DNA of 64,000 nucleotides from contig JACTAT010000036.1 of NCBI GenBank assembly GCA_014526335.1, positions 3,618,387 through 3,682,386 on the forward strand, written 5' to 3'. The notes below the pieces were generated by a model. It ran no database searches. It saw only the letters and a list, made by a program, of their open reading frames with translations, and had not been told where the DNA came from. This document shows positions 29,401 to 44,400 of the stretch, piece after piece; position 1 is the first letter of the stretch, and every line of letters starts with the position of its first letter. Position numbers and translations under genes: made by a program. The DNA comes from Chrysaora quinquecirrha. Taxonomy: Eukaryota; Cnidaria; Scyphozoa; Semaeostomeae; Pelagiidae.

Positions 29401-32400
29401 CACATTGGAGCAATCTTTTTTTAATGCAGCTCTGCCATTTTGTCATTCTCAGACAAATGACAAAATGACAGGCCCGCTTGTACAATGAACACTATGCTTC
29501 TATGTTAGTCATCCCTTTTGCTTTTTCCAACCTCTTCTTTGTGTTCTTGTCTTTCTTGTTCTCTTACTTCATCACTCTAAACACCTGCGCAAGCAATAGC
29601 AAGCTCACCTACAGTTCTTATTAAAATTGGGTGAATAATTGGCTAGATTCGACGTTTTGCGTTTAAATAGCTATAAAATGATGTTGCATCCAAGAGAGCC
29701 TTTCTCTCTTTCTCTGGAGTCTTTAATACTGGATCAGAATGACCAAATTTGAAGCAAGCGACTCAAGTTACATCCTGACGATCTAGACTTTTGTGGACAT
29801 CTCAGCGGTCGTCTATGAATACGAGCAACATAAACGCATGCAGACGTCTTTACTGGACAGACTTTTAGGCTCCCTGAACGGCCAAGCCGTAAGCCGTCTT
29901 CTGTAGTACACATAAGCCGTCAAGTTTTTAATCATACCATAATTGTCTTGTCATCTTAATGAAAATGTCTTTCTAAGGCTGGTACATATGGTAGACCTGC
30001 AAAGCAATTCGATCTACGTTCACTGAGCATCGGAAACGGGGGTATCATCCAATCAAAAGCAGCAATTTCAACAAAGAAGCCGGCGTTGACATTAACAGTT
30101 GAAGACAGCGTCCGGATTCTTCCAGGTGGAAAGTTACTGGCTAACTGGATTGATATCTCGGCAAAGAGTCTCTCTGTTGATGGATCTGGAGAAATTTCCG
30201 CTGCCGGACTCGGACACATTAATGGACCTGGTGCAGGAAAAGGTTTGTGGAATATTTTGTACTTTTTCAGTGAGAAATTCGAAAATATAGATGACTTTTT
30301 TAAATGTTTCGATCCATGATCTTCATCAGTAATTGGTGTTACAAAAATTTTGGGCCAACTTAGATACCTATATTACAATGGGGGTAACATCACAATAGCA
30401 ACCTAACATAGGAACCTACATATACTGTCTCATTCATTCCTTGTAAGACAAAGGCATAGCTAGATAGGACAATTTTAGACTCGAATCTGAATGTGTGATC
30501 AAAGAACTGACAAAAGCCCCACTGAGCTAAAGAGTTTCCAATAAAAAGTTTCTTATGAAAATACATGTCAGTTGGTTATAGAAGCAGATACGTTATGCGC
30601 GGGAAAAGAACCTGAATAAGATCGGTTTTGAATTATACAAAACGTTATGGAATTCTCAGGGTGATCTATCATTAACCGAAATTTTCTAGAGGTAGGCAAA
30701 TACCTGATAGTTTTTTAACTTAGTATGACGTAGGCAGTTAGTGAAGGTGAAAGTGAAATGGTGTATCTAGCGCCAGTCGCTAGGCTCTTAGTAGTGCGTT
30801 AACTAATCTAGACCTCGACCCTGACTGTGACGCCATCGTAGCTGGGGCTGGAACCCCGGCCTCGCTGAGCTTCTGACGCCATGAGCCAGCCAGATTAGGC
30901 AACGGCGCCACTGCACCTTCTTTTTATTGATAGTTTGGTATGTTTGGCCATCGCAGCACTAATTATGTTTTACAAAATGACTTAATTAATTGCTTTGTTG
31001 TAGGTGGGAATGGTGCTACACATGCAGGCAGTGGTGGCCATGTTGCTTCAAGCTTCCCAGTTGACACAACGTATGGGTCGGTGACAAAACCGTCAGATTT
31101 TGGCAGTGGAAATGGTCAATTTGCCGGTGGTGGTATCATACGCTTAGCTTCAACTAACGACATGCGGATTGATGGCTTGATTAGCTCTAATGGTGCTACA
31201 ACTGGCGGCAGTGGCGGAAGTATTCAGCTATCTACAGGTTCACTGTCTGGAAGAGGTGTAATAACAGCGAAGGGTGGCGATGGAGCATCATCTTCGGGTT
31301 GGTATACAGTAGGTTTTTGATTTTAGCTGATTTCTAAGGCCCTGGACAAATGAACTGAATATTTCAATGAACATCGTCAAAAATTGATGTTCATGGAAAG
31401 ATTTGGCCACCTTGTTCAATCACTGAACGTGGTTCGAAATTGTTTATGGAATTTCAGTACTTTTGGCCACTCAGTGCATGCACATGTTAAACTGGAGCCG
31501 ACGTAATCAATTTTATCAATTAAAATTTTGAATTTCGCGCCAAAACAACTGCATAGAAGAGAGGCTGGCTGTAAATGTTCCGTAAATGTTCAGTGAAATG
31601 TTCTGTTTATTTGCCCAGGGCCTAACTCACGTTTGTTGATATCTGTGTTAGGGTGGACAATAGTATAACAGGAAATAAAAGTTCGTTTCACGGTCAATCT
31701 ATAGTTTTATGAAGCTTAAATGCATGGAATTATGCATAAAAGATTGGTGAAAGTTCAAATGAGCTAAAATAGCACAACTTAATCGACTGAAAAATCGGGT
31801 CAAGCAGGAGTCCTATTATATGAGTTGTAGTTTTCGCTCCTTAGCCAGTCTCGTATACAGGTAGCTAAACACAACTCCACACAAAACTGCGATAAACAGA
31901 GGAAACATTTTCTGGCATACTTAAAAGCTTTTTCGTCTGACACTTGCTGATTATCGCAATTCTGAAGTTTTGTGCAGCTCAAAAACTATAAATCCACTCC
32001 AAGCACTTAGGCCATCCAATTCATTATTTTCGATATGTAAATGCTTGTTGTTGTTTTTCGAAAATTTGGCCTTTTTGTATTGAGTCTACAGTTCATCAAG
32101 CCAAGAAATTTCATTTCAATTTGTATTTATTTCTTGTCCTAGGTGCTGGTGGCGGTGGAAGGATTTCAATTGATTACTACAACTCGACTTTTGCCGGATC
32201 TCTTCTCGTCCTGGGAGGACTCAGTAACAAATACCCTGCCGGAGCCGGAACAGTGTACACAATGAACCGAGCCACAAACAAATCCAAATTACTTGTTGAT
32301 AATAAAATCGACGCGCGATTGGCTTCAACCGACCGGTCAGAAATGACTAAAATGACTTGGATTTTCGCCGCATCTGGAACGACTAAAGTCGCCTTTGATG

Positions 32401-35400
32401 AACTAGATATTCGAGGCGGTGGAAAACTTGCCGCTAAAACGGAGAATGCGAATTCTAGGCTGACATGGATAGTTGGAGACGTGCGAGGTGACCGCAATGG
32501 GATGCTGTTTATTTTGAAGTATCAGGATATCGACATGTCGAAAGGAAACGGGAAAGCGCAGGAGCTTCTCTGGGGTTTGAATGTTCAACAATATGGTGAT
32601 CTGTCTTTGCCTGCAAGCCTTGACATAAACAGAATTGGAATTGTTGTCGCCGGGAGGATTAGTGGAGCGGAGAATGTTACCATTGGTCCTGGTGGAACTT
32701 TCTCGATAAAGTTAGTATATCTATGTCCAATATTCAATTTTAACCTGCGGATGTTGGATTATCAACGAGCTTTACAAAATTATCTTAGACATTTCGAGCG
32801 AAAACATCTTTGGACATACGTAAAATTTTCTGAAACAATTGACTAAGACGGAATTCAAACCCACATGCGGATCGAAATGCAGCAATAAAAAAGTGGAGCC
32901 GAATTGGCATTTGGTTTTGAACACCAATCTGTTTGCAGGAAACAGCTGGAAGACCAATAGAATTAATTTACCGAAGATCATTCTCCGGAATTTATGTTCA
33001 AGAAATCGGCGTTTTAGACCCTTACAGTAAATCCCCACATATAACAACCAACAAAATAAGAACCTTTAGGCTGATTTTTTGGAGAAAACAATGGACTAGA
33101 CAATAGCCTATTGTTCATTAAACAATACCCTGAATAAAATCTCAAAGGTTCTTGTATGCGGGGATTTACTGTACCTCAGAGCATCAGTCGCTTCTGATTA
33201 ATTTTAACTGTCAGGAATTTTTTTTGTTAATGATTCTTTAGGCTTGATTTATGCGTTTATGTCTTTTCAGGGAAATGGTATCGCCAACAGGCGAAATAAG
33301 TCGTTCAGTGTCTCTGAACTCAGTCAGTGTCCTTGGTGGAGGTATCCTTTCATTGCAGTCTGATAAGAATGGTATTAATTTGAACGTGACAAATTTCAAG
33401 ATCAACACGGGTGGCAAAGTTGATGCAGTTCGTTTGAATCTTGAAAGCAAAACTGTTGAAATTGCACAATCTGCTCTGCTTGATTTGAACTACAAGGTTT
33501 GTACAGCGTTAAGTTTTTTTGCAATTCAAAGTTTAAATTTGGCAGCTTGGACTCCTAGGAGATTTGTGACCGAAGCTACCAGGAAATTTTTTTGAACATC
33601 TTTCGTGGGATTGCAATGTTGCAGGAAATTTGCAAAAATGCTAACTTGAACCCTTTAAAAGTTTGTGATTGAACGGAATTCAGCTAGGTTTTGGAGAAAA
33701 TTCTGGTTTGTAACCTTTGCTGTCGGAACGAGAAACCGTTTTTCCAACCCTGCTTTCCTTTGAGCTACAGAGGTTGTAGATCTTTCGACAATGAAAGGCG
33801 CGGAATGGAAACAGTTGATCAGGGAAACAGCTTTGCTTAATGGTATGAAAGAGGCGGGTTGTAAAATATTATTTTCTTGACGTGGGTAATTTTGCTTGAA
33901 GTTTATGCCATTCCATTTTTAGACTTCATACCCCTTTATTGGTCAGTTAAACACCAGTAGTCATATTTTCTGTTGAGTCTTGAACCGTAGCTGGTCATAT
34001 ACACTATCATACATTAGATGCGCTTATTGACCTCCAAGTATCACTATTATGTAATGATTGTTTTGTAGGGTAACGTCAATGGACTCGGCATAGGAAATGG
34101 TCATGTTAATGCCCACGGTGCATCAGGAGCTGGCCATGGTGGTTATGGGGGCAAGGGATATCTCCAGGAGTCTCGTGGAAGCTACTACAACGATTTGCTG
34201 AAACCGTCAATGTATGGAAGCAGTGGAGGCGGCGGAAAGACATCAGGTGGTGGCGTGCTGAGGATAAACTGCGTTAATTTCAAGCTGGACGGTGATGTGA
34301 AACTTGATGGTCAAAGCGGAGCATCAGTGGCTGGACCGTTTAATGGAGGAGCAAGTGGAGGAAGTGCTTGGATTACTACATCGATATTCGAAGGCTCGGG
34401 AAGTCTTTCAGCAAGCGGAGGCAGCGGTGACTCGTTCAGTGGAGGTGGTAGTGGCGGAAGAATTGCTGTTCATTACTCTTTATCGAATACATTTGAAGGT
34501 AGCCTTGTTGCTTACGGAGGCGAATCTCATTATGAAGCTGGAGCTGCGGGGACAGTGGTTATTGTCAACACAGCAACTGGGGCTAGTAATCTAACCGTTG
34601 CGAATAGAGGGAATAAACCTTCGACGACGAGGATTGCGGATTTCACAAAGCTTTTTGTAGATGCTGCACGAACGTGGATCCCGCTGAGTTCAGCTTCACT
34701 TAAACCAGTCTACTCATCGCCAGTTATCGGAGCAACTTCTAATCAGTATCTGACAGAATATAACTTTGATATAGTCACCCTTGGGGGCTCTGCTCATTTG
34801 GCATTTCAACAAAATAAACAACTCTATACCAGTACGTTTGTTATTAACAAGTTGCTGGGGACTTTCGAGGGCAAAAGTTACGGTTATATTCACTCAGCTG
34901 ACAGACAGTTAATCGTTATCAAGAACTCAGATTACTATCTTCCTATTAATCTGCAAGTCTACTCAGGTGGTTTGGTTCAGATGCCAGATAAAGTGATGCT
35001 ACATCGGAATGACTTGAACCTGGAAGGGTCGTTGGTTGGCCTAAAGGAACTAACCGTCTCCGCTGGGACATTGCAGCTTGCTTCATCGTCAAGGATCGGT
35101 TATAGTCTGACTTCAACTCAAGGTATTGATCTCACAAAGCTCAATATCCTAGCTGGTGCCTTCGTTCGAACTCCTGCTGATACCCTAACCGTGTATAAGA
35201 TCAAGGCAGGATATATCAGTATTGAAGCTGGTGGCAGCATTGAAGGCCGGGCTCTGTATCTTGAGACAGATACTTGTCTGATTCAAGACTCTGCAAAGAT
35301 AAGTGTGGATTTTGGTGGCTTCAAAAAGACAAAGGGGACAGGCTATGGTCCAACTGATCTTAGAGCCAAAGAAGGTTGTGGTGGAAGCCATGCTGGGTTT

Positions 35401-38400
35401 GGTGGTCGACCTGCTTCACTGGCATATGGGACGCCGTATGGTAATATGTTTCAGCCAACCCTTGCTGGGTCTGGTGGAGGAGGACTTAGTGCTGTTAATG
35501 GTGGAGCAGAAGGTGGAGGCAGTGTGAAGATATCAGGAGTACATGTAACGATAAATGGAAATATATCTGCAAGGTAAGCTATAAGCAGGTATTGTGAACG
35601 CTATTCCAACGCGCGGAGGGACAATGCGTACGTCTTGGCCTAACAACTCGTATCTCATATGTGCAGAAGAAAATCAGTTTCTTCTATTGCAAGGTCTTAC
35701 TGGATTTTTTAAAAGAGCTGAGAAGGAGCGCTGTTTTTAAACCAATGTTTCTTTGTTGTCACCAAGTCTGACAATAGACTATAGAATAGTTTCTGACATG
35801 GCTGCAGCGCAGCGTCTAAATCAACCAGTGATTTTAGTGTGGCATTGCGAAAAACTACCACGGCGTCGATTCAGACGTTTAGTCTCTGCCATGCCAGAAT
35901 TTGTCAATGCCAAGTGTGAGCTTTACTGCCAGGTCCAAGCCCTCGCCTCGTTTGCCAACCCGACAGAAATAGAATTGATACTAAGGCTAAGATAATACAG
36001 AGAAAATTGGCATGGCACGACTAGCCTGAATCAATCGTCATGCCATGCCGTATAGAGTATATCTCTAACATCGGCACTACGTTTGAACAAAGCCTTATTA
36101 TGTTCATTTATAGTTAATTATGCATATACGCTTGTCTTTGTAGGGGAAATTCCGGTAAGCACCCTGGAGACGGTGGCGGATCAGGTGGCAGTGTGTGGAT
36201 AGTAACAACTAATCTATTTGGCAATGGAGTCATATCAGTAGCGGGTGGTAATGGATATACAAGGAGTGGTGGTGGTAGTGCAGGTTATATAGCTCTGTAT
36301 TACGCTACGCAGTCAGCCAGCATTAATTACGAGATGATTGGCGGTAAACTAGCGATTCCAGGAGCAAATGGAGTCATTTACAAAAGCTTTGGCAGCAATC
36401 GTGAGTTGATTGTTAATGGAAATTCAGTAACGTCTGCAGAGTCAACTGTTATAGCTTGCGATGCAGGAACAAGCATTGAATACACAAAGATAGCTTTAAA
36501 GCAGTCTGCAAAACTGAGCATTCAATCGTGCAATAACGTACCGTCACGGTCAATCTTCACAGATACCATAACTGGAGAGTCCAATTGTGTTATGACAGTG
36601 TCAAACGCTCAACAGCTTTATTTGGCGTACAAAGGTGAAGCAAGTTACGATCTTCCCGTTTCAATACGTGTTAACAACGGCGGACTGCTACAAGTTCCTA
36701 ATAAATTCAGCGTTAACCCAAGTGTGAAGCTGTTCCTAGCTGGTCAGCTCATCGGCGGGTCGTATCTTACACTACAGCGGCTGAGTCAACTTTCAGTGAA
36801 ATACCCTGGGTTTTCCAGCTACAAAGATCTCAGTATATCCAAGTTCAGCTTTCAAAAGCTTTTAATTGAGACACAAGCTTCTGTTTTGAGCGAATCACCC
36901 GGCAGAGTTCATTTTATTGTGTCCGACTTTGAGCTGCGATACGGTGGAGTGTTCGCGTCATCTTCGATTCCTCTCACTGCGACTAAAATGCTGAAGCAGA
37001 CGTCCGGGCCAGCACTCGGACGTTCATCCTGCCCACACGGACATGAAATCGTTGATATTGCCGCTGAGAAAGTTTACGACCCTTGCGGTACCGGGAAATT
37101 GATCTACGCACCGCGAAACGTTAGTTATTTAGTTAATATCACAAAATATCGTAATGTCTCGCGAATACACATTAATACAGTACATGTCAAAACTAATGAA
37201 GGCATGATTATCAATGGAACGTTTGTTAATAATACTATCGCAGTGAATAAGACCTCGATAAAGTACGCTTTGCAGCCTTATCCCTTCGAAGTCACACGCT
37301 GGAAAATCGTGTATAATATCACTTGTGATTATAAGGACTTCACATTGCTCGTTGGACAGACGTGTACTCTGAAGCCAGGAGAATATAAGTACGAATCCTT
37401 GACTATACAACAGCAGGCGGTCATTTACGCTGAAAGCAACGGTGTCCAGGGATTTAAGATTGAAGCTAATGAAATCAGAGTCTTCGCTGATGGACAGATT
37501 ATTGCAAAGCCGCATTCATTACTAAGTAATACATCTGATAGTAGCGGTGGAAGTCATGGCGGAGAAGGTGGACAAAGAAAAGCGTTAGGGCCAAGAGTGC
37601 AAGATGTCTTTGGTAATGTTAAAATGCCGTTTGATGCTGGAAATAGTGGCGGAAAGATAGTAGTGGAAATTTTGGAAAAGGTGGTGGACAGTTGTTTATC
37701 ATAGTAAGATCAACGCTTATACATGATGGTATTATTACTGCAAATGGAGACAGTTCCCCCGGAAATGGCGGAGGAGGCAGTGGAGGTAGTATAGTCATTC
37801 AGGGGGGTGTTGTAAAAGGAAGAGGAAGTTTTAAAGCAGTTGGAGGGGCTGGGTCGTCTGTTAGTGGAGGTGGTGGTGGCGGCGGAAGGATAGCTGTTTA
37901 TTCTTCTGGGAAGAAAAGTGATTTCCTTGGCACGTTTTCTGTTACTGGAGGAAAAGGATATAGCTCGGGACAGCCTGGAACAGTATTTGTCTCATATAAG
38001 GGCGCAGAAAACAGTATATCAACTTCAGATTTGCTGTTAATGGAGCCGGGCACAATATCACTTCCGAGAAGCGTTGTTGCTTTTGATTTCGACTCTATAA
38101 CTTTGGGACCATCCACAAAATTGCATGTTAAAGATTTCTCATTGCAAACAAGATATTTGAGCACGAATACCGGCTGTGAAATAGTCATCGATCCGCACTT
38201 TTCTTCGATATTAATTCGACTCTGAACACTGATCTGAAATGTAAAGTTGTTATCAAAGAACATGGGAATCTGTCGTTCGGTGGACCATTGATGCTTAAGT
38301 CAGCTGCGGGTAATATCGATAACGTTCGTGGCAGATTAACCACACCGTTAGTCAGTGTAGGATCGCTGCAGACTTTGAACGTAGCGGGCCAGTTGTCAAC

Positions 38401-41400
38401 GAAGAAGCTCTCTCTTGCACGAGGCTGCACAGTGAATCTATGGAACAGCTCCAATCTCGGTGATAACAGCACTTTGCGTAATAATTTACAAGAGCTTAGT
38501 CTTGCTAAAGATGCAATGATTGTCTGGAATTCATCTGAAACCATCATCACAGTCAGTAAAGTTATTATGGCCCAAGGCTCTCGCATATCTTCAACATTAC
38601 CAATGAATTTCACTATGTTTGCGGATGATATTGTCATTGAAAACGAAGCTAGAATAACATCGTTTAATACAGCGGAAAAATCTGTAAGCTTTTCTACCGG
38701 TAACTCAACCTGTGGATTCGGTGCGAGTCATGGCGGTCAAGGTGGTGGCAGCAAACCGGGAAAACCGTATGGTTCTCTGGTAAAGCCGAATAGCTTCGGA
38801 AGCAGTGGAGGAAAGCTAGCCGGTACATTAGGAAGCAATGGTGGTGGTGTTATCTCGGTTATCACTAAGAAATTGAACCTGAACGGTATACTGTCTGTTA
38901 ATGCGACGTCTTCTAATAGCTATGCAGGTGGTGGCAGTGGCGGAAGCTTATTCATAAAGGCTGAAATGCTTTCAGGACATGGAGAAATTAGCTCTAATGG
39001 TGGAGACTCTCTCTGCGGAGGTGGCAGTGGAGGGCGTATAGCATTGCACGTCAATGACAGGAGTGGTTTTAAGGGGACGATGACGGCTTACGGAGGTAAA
39101 GGCCGTTTACCGGGCAGTGCTGGTACGATTTTTATTCTCGAGAAAATCATCGGTGTCGATGTGAATACTACTGTTATCGATAACAACGGCGTAAAAACCG
39201 ATGCATTGACTACCATCATCGCAGCTAATGCGAGACTGTCTATTCAGAATCTCGTCATCTCAAAGCAAGGAAAACTGTTTTTTACCAAGGAGAATTCAAG
39301 CTCCAACAGTATATTGACTGTGTCGTTTTCTAAAGTCAAGGGTGATTTGAGCGGATTAATTGACATCTTTGAGAATCAAGTGATTTACCTGCAGACATCA
39401 AAAGCGTATTCCGAAAACCTTTTATGTTGCCTTGTTCACTATCTGTTAGGGAAAACGCGACACTGCATTTGTCATCAAGGTTATTCGTTACGAAAACTAT
39501 CAATCAACCATCCTTGTATGTGGCTGGGCTAATTAACGGAGGCGAAAACATCATAGCAGGAAAACAAGGCCAAATTGTCATAGCACGTTCTGGAAAGATC
39601 GGTATACCAACAAATCAAGCGAGGGTCTATTCGTTTAGGTCTATAAGCATTCTTAACCAAGGAAGCATCAAGTTTGAGTCACAGCTTGAAGATAGAGTCG
39701 AACTGAACTCTGAGAGTGTTGTCATAGGGTACGGCGGTGCCTTTTATGCACGCAACATGAAGATCATATCCCCGGCTGTTACTGTTGCTTATAATGGGAG
39801 GATATCGGTTGATGGAGAAGGCTATAAGTATGGTGCAGGACCTGGCGCAGGAATGTATGCTGCAAGTGGTGGATCCAGTGGAGGAAGCTTTGGTGGGTTT
39901 GCTGGTAGTGGGAATAGAGTCAGAAGAAGAAACGTTGTTTATGGGTCTTTATACAGAGCAGCAGACTATGGAAGTGGTGGAGGAAGTAATGGTGTGTCTT
40001 CTGGAGGTTCTGGTGGTGGTATCTTGGAATTTGCAGTTTCAAGGCTAAACCTTGATGGTACTGTCTCTTCCAACGGTGTAGCCGGCAGCTCAGATGCTGG
40101 TGGGGGCTCAGGTGGAAGTATTCATGTCGAAGTAAGCTCCAGCCTGAATGGTCTTGGTACTTTTCAAACGCTTGGTGGTGATGCGAAGGGTCTAGGAGGC
40201 GGTGGATCAGGAGGGCGGATCTCTGTGAAAATGCTAGGAGAGTTCAAGTTTGCAGGAAGCTTATATGCGACGGGAGGGAACAGTACTGGAGGCCAAAGCG
40301 GCGGACCTGGGACAGTTTATATCAAGGATATAATCAATGGTTATATTCAACGAGAGAAATTGATAATACAGAATCATTTGCTTCTGGAGTATAATGTCGA
40401 ATTGGCGCTGAATCAGACGATTGAAAGCTATAAATTTGATGAGTTGATTCTGAAAGGTAGAGTGACATTACATCTTGATAAAACTACTGACATCTCAAAG
40501 CTGACATCGGATGAGACAAGTATTATTCATGTGCCTGACAACGTAATCTTAACAGCTGAAGCGTCCTCTAAGACGAGTAATATACAAGCTAGCTTCCACG
40601 TGGACAGGCTAGGAGAAGTACGCCTTGCTAACAAAGTCACTTTCCTCGGAACAGACAACAAGCTACTCGGTACACTGACTGGAGTATTCGATTTTAATAT
40701 CGGAGAAACCAAGTCGACAACACTATCTCTATCTGGTAGGACTGCCCAGTTCAAGGATGGGAAATATGTCTTTCTATCGAATCGCGGGGAATACAAGTTT
40801 GTAAAAGTGACTTTAGAGAACAGAGCGAAGCTGTTGTTTCAAGACTCTGCGAGTAGATTGGTTCCTCTGACTCTGGCCTCGCTTGAGATGCATTACGGCT
40901 CGCTCTTGTCAGTTCCCATGCTGTACATTGACGCCGGAGATATTCGTCTGCATACTGGTGGTATAATCGATGTTTCTGGCTCTACGGTAACCACTAGTGC
41001 TGTTAATTCTGGTGATGGTGGGAGCAGTTGTGGACAAGGCGGTGGAAGAAGCGTCATGCAAAGAAGAATTGATCTTTCTTCCACACATCCAAATTCAACT
41101 GGTGAAGCAGGAGGAAGCAAGAATGCTGGTGGTGAGTGCGTTTTTTATGTTTAAAAACCTTAAAAGTGAACTTCCAAAATTTTCAAAAATCGCGACTTTG
41201 AAACGTTACAAAATTATTTCTAGATAAGATATGCAGATTCTGGTTGTAGTTTTGAAATCAGCAAGTAAAAATGTATCAAAAAACGCAAAAAATGCATATC
41301 ATGGAAAATTTGGTGCCATAGTCATAAGTAAAGTTTCCTTATGACCTATCAAGTAGCTACAACAGTTTCCAATACAACAGCTTCCAATAAGGCCTTTTTG

Positions 41401-44400
41401 GAATTGCCCTGACCTTAACATTAGTTTGTTGCCCCACTGCTTTTTCCCGGGATGTGCCGCTGAGATGTGACGGGATGTGCCGCTGAGATGTTACAGACCC
41501 ACCCACTTGTAATGTGGACAAAGACCCTATACTATGGGTAATAACAGACTGAATATGAGAGTAATAAGACTTTGTAGGCCTTATTGTTATTTGAAATCGC
41601 ACTAAAAATATTTTGACGTGATATTAGCACAATTCTGACTCAAATCAAGCGATCTTTTTTAGTTTTCTTAGATTTTCCACCCTCTTATGTTGTTTTTTTG
41701 GTTAAAATCATACCCATTTTTTGAGAATTCCAAGTATAAAAACCCACCGATATGGGCGGCATACACCCAAATCAAAATTAAATTTAGTACTCCCTGGCTG
41801 ATTTTGGGTTCTTTACCAACTTCTTTGCCAAGTTTCGCTTATCGCTTGTTTAATATTCATTACTATTTGTTTCCTTCAGGTGGTTTTCTTAAGATGAAGA
41901 TAGCTGGCGGTCTTAACCTTGACGGAAGCCTTATTGCCAATGGATTACCCTCGAACATTACTGATGGCGGTGGTGGAAGCGCTGGCAGCATTTACGTCAC
42001 GACAAATACTTTCAGTGGACTGGGTTCTGTAATTGCAAATGGCGGCAATGGCCTAAATAATGGAAATGGTGGAGGCGGAGGTTGCATTGCCTTTCATGTT
42101 GCTCAGATGAGTAATTTTAAAGGTAACTTTCAAGCCTATGGAGGGACTGGAAAAGCTAGTGGTGGTGCAGGGACTATTTATGTAGAAGACAACAAGGAAT
42201 TGTTTGTTAGAAGGAGGCTTGTGTCCAAGAATCCGTCATACGTGAAGACAACTGTAGGGCTGACAGAGTTTGTTGATGAAACGGCTGATGGCGTATCATT
42301 TGACCAGCTCGATATCATGGGCAGTACTCGTCTTCGTTTCAGGCTGAACAGCAAGAAAAGAAATGATATATTTGTTGCAAGGTTAGTTGGTGATGGAAAA
42401 GGAGAAATCGGGGCTCTTGAAAACCAGAAAATGATGATCGAAGTCAAAGAAGCCGAAGCAAAGCTAATCACGTTAACTGCGAATGTTTTTGTTGATTATA
42501 ATTCAACGTTGGTCTTGGCTACAAATTTGACAATTGATGGGTCATATCTTCAAGTCCACGGGATATTAGCCAATGTAAGGACGTTGATTTTGGAGTCGAA
42601 GTCAAGAATTTACTTTGGGCCTAAATCACAAACGGGTATATTACAGGGAGAAGCTTATCAGTCAATTACTGAACAGGGCGTTCAACAGTTTGGTGAGGTG
42701 GTTCTAAAAAGCAGTTCAACTTATGATGGAACTGGCGGATTGAAGATGATTGTTGGCAACTTTGTGATAAAGACAGGGGTCACTCTGCATAGAAGCGCAA
42801 TTGATTTACAAACACGTTCTTTGAGAGTTGAACGAGGATCTATTCTGTCAACCAGTGGAAAATCTGAGTTGAACTGGGGCGCTGTAGGAGCTGGCTCTGA
42901 TGGAAGCGGGGCTGGACATGCGTCAGTTGGAGGCTCAAGCAATAGGGCGACATCAGGGAAAGCATATGGCTCAGTTTTTCTGCCAATACTGCCTGGTTCT
43001 CCAGGCGGTAATAAAACTGGGACTGGCGGCGGAATAGGTGGTGGAAGTGTTCAAATTGTTGCAAGTAGCTTATCTCTAGACGGTGTAATTGAATGTAACG
43101 GTGGTAATGCACTGCCAGGAATTGGCGCAGGTGGCGGAAGCGGTGGCAGTATTCTTTTGAAAGTAGATAGCGTATTTTCTGGTGGTGGCAATTTGGCAAC
43201 AAATGGCGGAAAAGGTGATGGAAGTGGTGGAGCTGGAAGTGGAGGACGAACTGCTGTTCACGTCAAGGCGAAGAGTTTGTTTTATGGCACTATGGAAGCA
43301 GTCGGAGGCGTTGGACAAAGTGTAACGCTTTCTGGTGGCCCGGGAACAGTTTATACCAGTGAAATAAGAGACAAGATCGAATACAAAGTCTTGAAAATTG
43401 ATAATAAAGATCAGTCGATGGAATCGTTTGTTGTGTTAAATGAAAGCTTAGCTGAGTACAAATTTGACGAGTTGCATTTGTTTAGAAAGGCCGCTCTGTC
43501 CATGGCAGTAGATGAAAGCAAGGCTATTCAGCTAAAAGTAACGTTGTTTTTTGGAGACAACTCGGGGTTGATTCATATCCAACGAGGGCAGTCGTTTTAC
43601 TTCAATTACAACTTATATAGAAAAACGACCTGCCGGATTAATTTCAATCTGAAAATTGACTATGGTTCTGAAGCTTTTCTTGGAGATTATACCTACATAC
43701 AAGGTACAGGAAGCGTTGCATTGGACGTCAATGGGACATTGAACGGTATTCAAGACCTTACAGTAGCCGAGAAACGTATAGTCAAGATACATCCATTTAC
43801 GAGAACTAAGGTTCGTTAATGGGAAATTCATTATGAGCCCTGCAGGGAGTTATCATTTCGCCTCTGTGAGTCTGTTTACTGGCAGTGAAGTTAAACTTGA
43901 AGGCGGAGTTGGCGTTGAAATCATCACTGGTCGTCTCAACCTGAAATATGGCTCCAAAATGTCAGCAAAGTTCTTCAAACTTCTAACATCGACTGTGGAC
44001 GTTGAATCAGGATCTAATATCGACTGCTCTGGAACTGTAGCTGATAAAAGAGCAGACGTCGGCTCTGGTAAAGGTGCTGGGCATGGCAGCTATGGTGGTA
44101 AGGGTACAGGAAATGTAGCCGCGCCCTACGGGTCATATGTGACACCAAACACTACTGGTTCTATGGGTGGCTCTGGGTCTACAAACGGAGGCCTCGGTGG
44201 CGGTTTAGTCTACATTGCAGCAGGTTTGGAGGTTATAGTCGATGGAACAATAAACACAAATGGCCTAAGTGCTGGTGTTGGCAGCTCAGCTGGGGGCGGA
44301 AGTGGAGGAAGCATATTGATTAGTACGTATGAAATCAAAGGCACTGGGACAATGATGGTTAATGGTGGTAATGGTGATCAGAATGGAGGCGGAGGATCTG

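Noticed and set aside
35753..35995. Open frame within intron 30 as a small gene
   Set aside because: No family features, surrounded by GGCATGG palindromic bits, and the flanking exons join in phase without it.
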